Below, in pieces: positions 1 to 11,500 of a DNA stretch of 64,000 nucleotides (position 1 is the stretch's first letter; each line of letters opens with the position of its first letter). The stretch is taken from positions 133,286,755-133,350,754 of the forward strand of contig OW804094.1 of NCBI GenBank assembly GCA_942159475.1. The letters are read 5' to 3'. The notes beneath the pieces are model-generated. The model made no database searches. It was not told where the DNA came from and was given only the letters and a program-made list of their open reading frames with translations. The position numbers were made by a program, and so were the translations under genes. The DNA comes from Sthenelais limicola (lineage: Eukaryota; Annelida; Polychaeta; Phyllodocida; Sigalionidae).

Positions 1-2512
1 ATGCCGATATACCATTTGATACAGCTTCAACAATAGGAATTGCTGTCCATGAAAAGCTAAGTCCTTGCCAGGGGGGAAAGCCCTTCAAATGAAGCCTCTA
101 TTCCCCGCCCAGGTTGCTCCACGAAAATAGCCAGACCTTGGCAATGTTGGTTATAACAACACTGCTCATAGAATATATATTATATCGAGCCAAGCTGGCA
201 GATCAAACAGTCTCTGCCTGCATTACCAAATCATATACCTTGCGCTTCTAGACTATTTGTACTAAAGTGTTACACTTAGGGTGAAGAAAAATATTTGATC
301 TTTGGGGAATTTCCTGTCTGAACAGGAAGGATCCGTTTAATTCCTGTTGGACTCGCAAATCCAATTATTGCCCACACATATAAATATGGCTATGCATATA
401 TGAAAGGCATCTTTATTGCACGGGCGGCTTTGTTACTGAGAGACCATCGTCAAGACAGGAATAAACTATGGCTTTTATATGGCTAAGTTTCTCCTTGTGG
501 TTCTGGTAGTGATTGCATTGTTTATGCATTGGCTCAGAATTTACGCAGACCTCCTCTGGGTCTAGCTGTAGCACCCTCAGCGCCTGACTCATGTACTCGA
601 GGCATTGCACTCTGAGTGTTAGGAGTGGCCGACCATTACATGTATAATAATGTAATGGCTTCATTTATTACATGCTGTATGGTTTTCATCTAGCTCTAAT
701 CCATATACACAGCTCGGAGCAATCGGTTAATGGATTGGGCTTTAGTGTAAAAGGAAACATGTCCTAGAAAAAACGCTCTTGACTTTTTGTTATCTATTCT
801 AGATTAGTGTATGATTTATGTGCACGCGGAAGTGTTATAACTCTTCTTGATTTCTGGTATGACTTTATGGCCCTGAAATTGCCCTTTTAGAGTTTTCGTT
901 GAAACATTTGTTTGGGTCATAGATGTCGAACCATCTAACAATTATAACAATACCAATTTATATTATTCTTTCCATTATTGGAATCTGGTGGGACTTTAAA
1001 ACATTGGAACACACAAGTAGTAATATGTCATATTACATTAAAACACTTGTTATTTTCTATTTAAATACTCTTACATGGATTGTGTATCATGTGTAGTGTG
1101 ATGTTCATATCATGTATCGCGGCCTTTAAAGTGGCTATGGACACTGTTTGACTATATATCATTTAGAAATATGTTTGTAGTTTTCGATGACATGCATAAG
1201 TAGGAACATTTGTGTGGAATACCAACGCTATATATTCCTTAGATTAATTGATATTTGTTAATGAAGAATGTGGCAGAGGTTCCATTGGGGAATTCAAATC
1301 TGAGAAAGCAGTAACTAGACCATAAGGTGCTGACCTCAGTGTATGGTAAAGGGATGTGAACTAAGAGCGAGGCAGGAGGTACATAGTGACATATATACCC
1401 TGTCCCATCCAGCTGGTATCACTTAACTCTCATTAAGATAAGAGGCGTCTGGGACCTTCCCTAACTGTCTGGCAGTTGGGTAGGGTGACTCCAGCACCCT
1501 ACGAAATTCGAGTTTTAAACTCTTAAATACACACAATATATGTAATTTCTACATTAATGCTCCCGGGTATACATTACAAATATACTAATCTAGAACATAG
1601 TTGAAATTCAGGCAAACTTTCCCCAAATCGGGAGCTCAGTGGCATGTGTCACTTTAACTTCCAACACAAGGTTACTGCTTTCATCACTCCATGAAACACG
1701 GTATCAGAGTATTTTCAAATCCAAGATCGTCTATCATATATATAGCTTTGGTGTTGTGCAATGAATGAGATTCTCTCCCCCCACCCCCCACCCCCCTTGG
1801 GCATATTCAAATTGGGGAATAATTATCGTGACACAGATCTTAAAGGCCAGACAGCTGAGCTCTAATAGTTTTTTTTTCTTTTTTTTTATACCACCCGAGC
1901 TTTCATGAGCGGCTAAGCGCTAATTATCAGCGATTGTGCATCCATTACAATTGAAGGCAGTGAGTCTACTTGGGCGAGGACAAGTCTGGACACGCAGGTC
2001 ACCCGTCGACCTGGTGCAATCGAGTCAGATTAGCGCCGCCGCCCCCGTAATAACCTCTCGCGTTTCCAATGTTCTGAGCTGAAGCCTGAAGGATATATGC
2101 CGTGACGTTCATCTGTCTGAATATATCTAATTATCTGGTATAATTGACGTATATTATAGGCCTAAAAAAATGAGCTGCCTATCGTATACAAATGGTTGCA
2201 TGTGCTGTTAAAATATAGGTGTTATTTTCGTTTACCGTCAATCAAGATGACTTGTAAACTATATACAATGTGTGTTTAATATATAGAGAGGAGCTGGCAA
2301 CTCTCCTAAACCAAGTTCAAACATATGTTTGTGGCATTGGTTTTGAATCTGAATATGATAGAACAGGTATTATAAGCTTAATAATTAGCCTAATGTAAAT
2401 AGATTGATGTATAGTATATACTATGAACATAACCTGACGGGTCCCGGTCATTCCCAGATTTTATGTCTATTTTCTCATCTTAATTGAAGAAATGTATTCT
2501 TTATTTTTATAG
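1..2512. other. Intron of CDC14 (upstream part); no coding exon seen
   Basis: The first recognisable CDC14 exon begins at 2513 in the middle of the protein, so this stretch must be intronic if the gene continues to the left. I looked for the preceding conserved A-domain peptides (HYTC, NPPYLPFR-like) on the + strand and did not find them. The stretch holds a C-rich tract (1777-1796), a T-rich tract near 1869-1887 and a locally GC-rich patch around 1970-2060, none with a clear function. Confidence 0.6.
1777..1796 (-). repeat. C-rich tract (G-rich on the - strand)
   Basis: Three runs of six C separated by single A make the - strand a G-rich tract with quadruplex potential. It lies within a CDC14 intron. 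Confidence 0.8.
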
Positions 2513-2579
2513 GGATGCATCATTCGGTTCCTGTTCATATAATCTAACGCTACTCGACTGCCTGCATGGCTTAAACAAG
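2513..2579 (+). CDS. CDC14: CDC14 exon: end of A domain
   Basis: This 67-nt exon has an acceptor at 2511-2512 and a gtaagt donor at 2580. It opens with one base completing an Arg codon, then encodes [20 protein letters not shown] followed by NK. This matches the conserved CDC14 segment after the NPPYLPFR loop of the N-terminal pseudophosphatase domain. It is the first exon of the gene visible in the window. Confidence 0.95.
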
Positions 2580-5500
2580 GTAAGTCTTTGATTTGTGTTG
2601 TGAACATGTCATTGATTTATATCTTTAAAATAGCTATAAACATATATAGTAAGTTAATTTCAACTGGTGTCTCGATGAATTTCCAGATCCAATTTATTTG
2701 TAGAATTTAATTTCTAGTGATTTACCCATCATGAACGGGTTATTCTTAAAGTTCTTATAAATGTATTTCTCGATTGCAGGCTCTTCAAAACGGATTTATT
2801 AACTTTGACACATTCGATGTTGATGAGTACGAACACTACGAGGTACATCTTTTAACTTCATTTTAAAGGGTTTCAGACAGAAACGAGCCTTCAAAATAAG
2901 GCTAGAGTTATAGTTCGGAAAATTAGATCCACTGTAGTCAATCGCATTTAACTATTATATAGGCGATATTTAAAGAAAGCCTTTTCCTGTAGATAATGGA
3001 AAACAAGCTTATATGTAACAAGGATAAATTATTGCTTAGACAAACTATATGGGCTTTTGTAAAACGCCGAAAGTGATTGTTTTATTACAGAAAGTAGAAA
3101 ATGGCGACTTCAACTGGATTATGCCTCATAAATTCCTGGCCTTTTGCGGGCCACATGCAAAAACCAAGGTTGAGAATGGTAGGCGGCCTATGGCTTTGTA
3201 GACTAAGGTGTTGGTTTACTGGACCTCCCTTCTCCTTTGACGTAGACTGCGTAACACCAAGTACTAGAGTGTTTATAAAAAAAAAAAAAAACGAGGATAA
3301 AAGTTAGTTCGCGCCCCTATCCAGAGGTGATTTCTTAATGGGTAAAATGACTTTTGGTCAAGAAGGAAGCTGAACTTACAAAAATGTATTTATCATCTTT
3401 TAAAAAAAATGGTTATAATATACCACACTCTTGTGCTTTCTGTTACGCGGTTTCATGTTGGAGGCACTGTTTGATACCCGTAGGTCTAACGATAGGTGAA
3501 TAGAGGGAACACACCAGTAGAGAAGAGCGTGTCATATGTACATCCACTTAAGCTTACATCGCATAAACCTATCACCGGCATAAATTGGCTTGTTTCATTG
3601 ATTCAGGGAAGGTAACTGATTACCCCTGACGTTATCGCCTTTTGAAAAACTGTCTGTGGCAAATAAAGCTTATCATGATACTGAGTGGATGGCATAAGCT
3701 AAGCTCTTCCCGTGTATACTGAATGTGGTACTCTCTGTCGCCTCGATCAACTTTGACCTATCAGTTCCTTGTTGAGACTGTATGATTTCTTAAGGGCAAT
3801 CCTCCTCGCTTCCGAGGGTTTCCAGAGATTTACATCCCAGCTTGTAAACAACTTCATCGCTCTAGCAAATAAGTTTGGATTCGTAAACTAGACTGAAAAT
3901 TCATCAAAATTTTGAAATCTTAACAATTTTCGCTGGTAAGGAAATGCAGTATATGCTGGTATGTAGACTGGACACACTGGGAAGGTGTAGGAGGAGCCTG
4001 GACATTAACCCGGTGCGGACTAACTTAAGTGTGTGCTGTACTTTTACTGTGTGATCTCACGCTGCCATCTGGTGTAGCGAGTGGAAAATGGAGACATCAA
4101 CTGGGTGGTTCCAGGTCTGTTTGTCGCCTTTAGTGGGCCCCACCCTAAGAGCAAGATCGAGAATGGTACGGTTGCTTTTCCTTCCTTCTCTTCTTTTCCC
4201 CTCACTTCCAAATCACCCCTACGTGTTCACTGAACTTGTGTATGATATATTTCGTGTTCGTGATGTCATGTCGTGGCAGTGTGCTGCTTGTAAAGGTCAT
4301 CTTGAGACCAGGGGAAGAAAGCTCTAGCTGCTCTTAATTTAGCTCCTGTGTCAGCGATGACTGCTTGCCAACTATTTTTATTATTTATTTGAGGCGATAT
4401 TATGCGGATATTGTAGGGAGCTCTCGGTGAATAAATACCAATAGTTTTTATTTATCTATTTTAAAATTGAATTTTGGGAATTTTGAAGACCAAAGTAATA
4501 ATCTAAACATCATCATGTTAGAGAACGAGAAGGTGGGTTAATCATATCATATTTTACTCGATCATTGTAATGAACGCCTTTCTGTGGTTGAGTGACAATA
4601 TTTATACTATTTTTAAATTAAAAACTTCCGATCGAAAAATTGTTAGAACTAACGTTTATACCTTACGTTTTTATGTTGAAGCAGCTCTTGCTGAATGTAT
4701 AAAGTGGTCACTAACCGAACATGCACCATAATCGTTCATCGCACTTTTGAGAGCTAGTTTTCTAACTCAATACTCCCAGGAAAGATTTTGTACAGTATAG
4801 CGGTTTAACACCGGTTATATTATTTTTATTCTTGGATCATCTGGGGTTCCTCATTTTTTGGTGTGTTTTTGGCTGTTAAGTAATGAGGAGATGTATTACA
4901 CATGCGGTTTCAGCCTATGACCCTCGGCGACTGCCTAAGATAGGGACAACTGGGCGCCTCATTGCCACCCATCGGGACTTTGGTACGCCAGCCTCTGGCT
5001 AACTGGCCAGGCTGCAGGGACGAGAGCATGGGTCTTTTTTGGGGGGACTTATTGCAGGCTAACCCTTCCTTGTATGCATTTAATTTTGAAAGAAATTTGT
5101 ATTATTTTTCAATTGAGAACGAACTGTTTGAAAACTCCGCGCCGACCTTTATATGATTTCATATTACTCCCAGTTAAACCCTCGTTTCATTTCATTCCCT
5201 GAGTTTCACGCGTGGAGGTGACTAGTAATGTGAATAGGTTGTCTGTATACATGTGAGTTGTGCACCCACCATTCTCCCTTTTCTTTCAAACACTGCTTCG
5301 CGTTTGAGGTGGCGTACCTCATCTATAGTAACTCTTCTCTTTTATATATATGTATCGATCACTGAATGATTGTGGAAAACTGTAGTCTGTCCCTGGGTTG
5401 CAAAAGTAGGTGCGGCGCTCACAATTTTTGTCTGCCATATTTTTCGTGCCTCCTCCTCCCTTGCTGTCGTCCCTGTAATCTGTCCTTGTGACAAAAGGAA

Positions 5501-8500
5501 TTATGTGGCTATGAACAACATTAACGAGTGTCTTAAAGCCTGTTGCTGATTTCCTTTTGATTGATCTTTGCTAAATCCTAGAGACGCACTTGTTTCACTA
5601 GGGGTTGATCTGTAGCCAGGAGACAATGACTCAGACACTTTAGGACGGACAGTTTCAATCAATACTGACTCGGTCCGTTCAATGATTCATGAATTGTATA
5701 TCCTATACACTAGTATGTATGCATGGCTAATAGCAACGAATACAGCCTTAGATTGTTACTCCTGTGATTAAAAAAATGTCTTGTTTGCCTGGCTTTGCGC
5801 ATAGACTCGTGTTCTTGCTCTTTCTCCATGTTTTCTTTTCACGATGCATGTATCCTAGAATGTATACAATTCTATTCACAATCGGAGCCGCATAGCTGTT
5901 TCCAGTAACATTGTACATACACTGGCTAAATTTTGGCTTGAATTATATTTAGTTATTTTCTGTTATGTCTAGTAATTGGCGCGGCTTCCCAAACTATCCA
6001 TGTAAAGTGCAATTAATACATACATGTAGTACATTATCATGAGATCTCAGTTGTTTTTGCTGATTGAAAATGTCTTTTTAAATTGCCAACATTAACATAA
6101 CTCACTCTCCTAAGGAACTTATTGTATGATCTCATGCTCTCTCCTAGGGTACCCACTACATGCGCCAGAAGCTTACTTCCCTTACTTCCGAAAGCACAAC
6201 GTGACAACGATCATCCGCTTAAACAAAAAGATCTATGATGCACGGCGGTTTAAAGATGCCGGCTTCGATCACTATGACTTGTTTTTCGTTGACGGTAGCA
6301 CACCCAGTGACAGCATCCTTCAACGGTTTCTGGACATAGCGGAAAACTCCAAGGGTGCAATGGCTGTGCATTGTAAAGGTTCGTTCACTTGGCTTTGTCA
6401 ACTTGGTCCCCAGCCTTCCTAATTTGCTCAGAATTATGTTCTTAGAGCTTTAGCATTGCTCTTACCAAGGGCCTTGCAAAATCGTACTCTTGTATATTTT
6501 ATTCAAAAAGTGTAAACTCGTCAGGCACTTTTGTACAGTATAATGTAATAGATGATAATTATATCAAGGGATTTCGATTTTTTTGTTAAAATTTGGGCAC
6601 CTGCAGAGATAGTACAGCGGTAATCTTTAATTGTTTCCGTTAATGTATCAACTTAGATTAACTTGATTGCCAGTATTCTGAGGAACATTCCACTCAGAGG
6701 TAGACTAGGCTAGCCCAAACGTGTTTGAACTTCTAGTAGAAAACGATATTAATGCATAGGGAACAAATAAGAAAATTGATGGATAATATTTTTAAACAAT
6801 TTTTTTTCTAGCTGGTCTCGGTAGGACTGGCACGTTAATCGGGAGCTACATGATGAAGCACTTCAAGTTCACAGCAGCAGAAATGATTGGTTGGATCAGA
6901 ATGTGCCGGCCGGGTTCTATCATTGGCCCACAACAACACTACATGGAAGAGTAAGTTCTTCATTTTCTTCAGATGGTTGCAGACGCAAGTCCGGACCTGA
7001 GGACGCGTTTAATTATGTTACAAAGGATATTAATTCCGTTCATTAGTTATAATAGGGGATTTGCATGTGTCGCTGCGCATGTTTGTTACAGCGCATGCTC
7101 GGATAGATTCAGTTCAGATCTGACATGATATATTTAGCAACATTTTTATTGGAAATTGCAAGAATGTTTTCACCAATAATATAGCTTGTATAAATGAGCT
7201 ATACTAACTAAATGCATTATGAGAAGGGTGGAAGCGTGTGTTATGGAAACATGTATAGCACTTGGATATTGACATTGGAGCACCGAATAACACTCCATGC
7301 TGAATATGGCATGTTTTCTATAGAATTTACACTGACATACAATTCGCATATTTCCATGCGAATCAAGATTTAAGGTGGCGGCACAAAAAAAAAAGATTTA
7401 AGATGGCGGCTATGGAAGTCCCCTATTGGATGATGTTCTAAATGATAAAGTTGAATTTACCAGTATATTGAGTTTTCTCTGTGGTATATCTGACTAGATA
7501 AGCGGCAAAGCCCCCATTTTAATAGTGAATAACATCAATTTTTGTTGCAGGAAACAAGCCTGGCTATGGATGCAAGGCGACATCTACCGTGCCAAACAAA
7601 AGGAGAGGGAAAAGTACAGCGACAACTCCGTAGGCCACTATTCTCAGATACTATCAGGCGTCGACGATATGAGAATAAACGACATTATCACAGATAGCTA
7701 TAACTCTAGTAGTTACAAAGATTACAAAGATGTTAACCACTACGACGAGGATGTCGAAGACGTAAGTGATGAATATCGCCCCCTCAGAATTAAAACAGTG
7801 ATACAATGCTAAAATGCAAACTACCGCTCACTTCAAATGTTAATGAACTGAGGTAGCGCACACAAAACGCTTTAAAAAACGCTATAAGCGATCGTGCTGT
7901 TTTTGTATCTTAATAAATATACCTGAATACAATTCCTGTTTGAAAAATTAAAAAATATTAAGACCAACATGAACAGAACGCCAACAGTGGTGTCACCATA
8001 TTTCGCACTGTTCTGTTCCAGGCAAGCCTATAAATATAATGCTTATCTAATATTCGCTTTGCATAATATTATACTTTCAGTATGGTCCCACAACACGCAT
8101 GACTCAGGGTGACCGTCTCAACCAGCTCAAACTCCAGCGTAAGCACCCACGCTCAGCCACAACTGGCACTTTGGGGTATGGACACATTATTAACTTAATA
8201 AAAATATTGTCTTTATCACTTTCTAAGCAAGTGTAACGATTTCGGAATTTAGTTGAGCTTGAATATGGACTACCAGTATTCTTATTGAGTCAACATTCTA
8301 TTTTGTGTATATATATTGAAATAACGATTATCTTATTAGCATTATTTCGCTTAAGTGTTCGTGTAAAATATATTCACAAAGTTTGAATAGTAAATTCAGT
8401 TTAGAATTCATCCATCCATCCATCCATCCATCCATCCATCCATCCATCCATCCATCCATCCATCCATCCATCCATCCATCCATCCATCCATCCATCCATC

Positions 8501-11500
8501 CATCCATCCATCCATCCATCCATCCATCCATCCATCCATCCATCCATTCATTCATTCATTATGAACACAACACCTTGCAGACATGATGACCTAAAGAATC
8601 ACAAGCGCAGCAGTTCGCAGCCATATCGCAGTTCGGGATCCAAGAGTGCGCACGCAGTCACCTCACCCCTCAAGCCAACCAAAGCCAGTATATCCTCCAA
8701 TCACCAGACGGCTACCACGTCATCTAGCAGTACGAAAAGGGCGTTGCGGCATGGTTCCTCCACATCTGTGTCCTCAGTCAAAGGGTGAGTATTCATTTCT
8801 AGTTTTACTGGCCTTAATATACTCACTTGCTCGACCGTCTATGTCTCTTAAGTCAGCCGAGGATGGGTCTTGGAGGTTGTCGTCTCTTGGTGTGGAATTT
8901 GATCTTTATATTTTGACATGCCGGTATTTAAAAAATATTTCTTTTTAAATTGATTGTTTTTTTTCTCGCGAGGATTGAAGTACTTTTGTAAAATTTACTT
9001 TTTGTACTGACTTTAAAAGTTATTCACAGAATCCAATGTGGAGTAAAATCATGTGTGAATTTGAATTTGTCCACTCGTAATTCTGCTCACTTAATTTATA
9101 ATGACGTATATTTTAAGAGCGGCTTTAATTATGTAACCTTCAGTTAGAAACACTCCATTGACTTTTGTAATTGATTTATTGGAGTGTTTTTTTCTAATAC
9201 TCTTTTCATTTCCACCCACCATTTGACGATATTCTAACCTCGGGCCACCGGTGAGACCAGATACATGCGGCAATTTATTATAATCCATATTTACACTCAA
9301 ACATCCGTGGCCTGCTCCTTGCTTATGTAGAAGCAAACTCTTGGCCATTTTTATCTCGACTGAGTAAATGATTCTTCATCTATTTCTGCTTTGTCATGAA
9401 AACTGAATACTGACGTCATCTTTGATGTATAGTATTACTGTCCTTGTAGTTTTCCAAATATTCAGTTTTGCTTGAAGTAGTTAAGCATGAGATCCCATGT
9501 CCCGGTACGCAGTCATTTCATAGTAGCTGTAGAATTTACTGTACAACCAAAGTTGACCTTCCCCACACTTATATTTGTATATGTACCCCTTTGTACATAT
9601 GTCCCCTCTAGTGTAAGTCATTTATCTGTCCGTAAATCCAACCCATTCACTCGAAGGTATATTTAATACAGAGAAGGTATTTTTCTGTGCTAAGGTGAGC
9701 TATGATTTTGTAAATATGAAGGAGGATATAATTGTATACTCATTTTGTGCCCCATGTTGCACTCATCAGGTCGCGTAAAGCATTGAGGTCTAGAACAAGG
9801 TAAACTGACACCTGACTTTTTTACCGCATTCATGCTAGTCAAAACACAGCACTGGCCGTTGTATGATTTTTTTTTATAATTATACCGCTGGCTTAAGGTT
9901 CTTAATAGACGCTGTCCTAGCTAGTCCCCAGGGACAGATGGTCGGGAATTACATCTGATTGTTATGCCTGGTTTTAGTTTGACTCCCTTTCCGAGCTTAC
10001 AGTCACTGAATAATCATTTTGAAGTTTTGATGATAATAGAAGAAATTAATAATATTAGTTTTGAATTCATCAGAATGTGTAATTGTTATTTTATATCTGA
10101 AAATATGATAGTGAAAAAAGTTCGTTAGATAATATTTGGAGGGAGGCTTTGTCTCTTTACTTCGCTCTTTTGGTTTTGTATATTTTCTTGTGATCTTTTT
10201 TTAAAACAACAATACATCAGTTTTATCCATCTTGCTTTCTCAGTATAGAGAATAAAGCTCGAAAATTAAGCTTAGTTAAGCAGAATTCTCAATTTATTAC
10301 TCAAATATGCATATTCAGATATACTCACTTTGTATCAAATAAGAATGATTCCTAACTCCCTCGTTCTAAAAAACTTCAGAAATGGTTTTGAATCAGTACA
10401 TGACAAAACCATGCCCACATTGAAAACACTTCAAATGTCCTCTCAAAATGTTGAATAAGCCATTCAATATTGAGTGGTGATTTTGTTGTAGTTAAAACTA
10501 GGAATATGACATTCTAGAAACTTGGAATATATTCGGGGCCTAAAATCATTTAAACAACCCAGGAATGCGCTCATGTAACTGGGGGACATTGATAATGACA
10601 CATATGTATATAGCACAATCATTACTGTAAGCATTAGTCTCCTGAGCGAAGTAAATTAGTCATTAGTCTCAAAGGTCTATATTGCTTCTTCTCTGCAATG
10701 CCATTGATATTGTTTTAACTTAAGGAGGCACTCCATTGGTACAATATGGCTTGCGATAGTTGTGTGATATCTATCGCATCAATTGAGCAGAAACATGTAG
10801 GGCAGACAATTTTTAATATCGCCTCCATCTCTATGTGAGTATACGATAATTCTGAACTGTTTAAGAATTATCGCATCATTTTTTGTCGCATATCGCACAT
10901 CATATCGCACCAGTGAAGTGCCCCCATTATTCGTTCCACCTCTCCACGCGCTTGTTATAAGTGCACCAAGTTCTGCATGTTAGAATGCCACAACACTTAA
11001 GGGAAAGTTTGACAATTCAATAATTAGTTACACACAATTTTCCATTCTCCGTACAGAACGCTTACTGCTTGCTTCAACGGAAGCTTTTAGTTAGTGCCAA
11101 TGTTTTTGTGGTCGGCCCTTTGTACTTTTCAGTGTTAAACACCCGTACCCAGCCAATGACAAATACCACACTATTTTTCGAAATTCTATTGTCAAATAGT
11201 ATAATTTTGAACACGATTTTCTGACCTTAATACAATTAGAATTCACCTATGAAAAACTATAAAGCAGTGCACCAGAATACAGATTCAGGTTTTGTGTGGG
11301 GTGGTGCTGGTTGGGCGCAAACCTTAGTGAACCTATTTACATGTGTGTGTCACGTTACAGCTGGGTCCTTCCTAACCTACCTTACCAACCCACCTCGGTC
11401 GAATTCACCTACATCAACCCTGGAGCAAGGTTAGATTATACCTTGTTAAATGACTGCTACTCCTGACCGTATCAGTGACCCCCAATTTGTGAATACCCAT

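Noticed and set aside
413..664. 83-codon minus-strand frame with HYYTC and DPEEV, faintly like the CDC14 A domain
   Set aside because: It is on the strand opposite to the gene, the spacing between the two words does not match CDC14, and no splice context supports it. Chance similarity.
3101..3307. Short frame starting ATGGCGACTTCAACTGG in exon copy A (and its equivalent at 4088)
   Set aside because: Same DNA read in the wrong frame; the in-phase reading gives the conserved VENGD peptide.
7370..7415. Repeated AGATTTAAG(A/G)TGGCGGC words, possible YY1 sites or promoter
   Set aside because: Two copies separated by a poly-A run inside an intron look like a small tandem duplication; no start-site evidence.
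8328..8586. Met-Asp-Gly-Trp and Ile-His-Pro-Ser repeat reading frames
   Set aside because: Translation of the CATC microsatellite on either strand; it lies in an intron.
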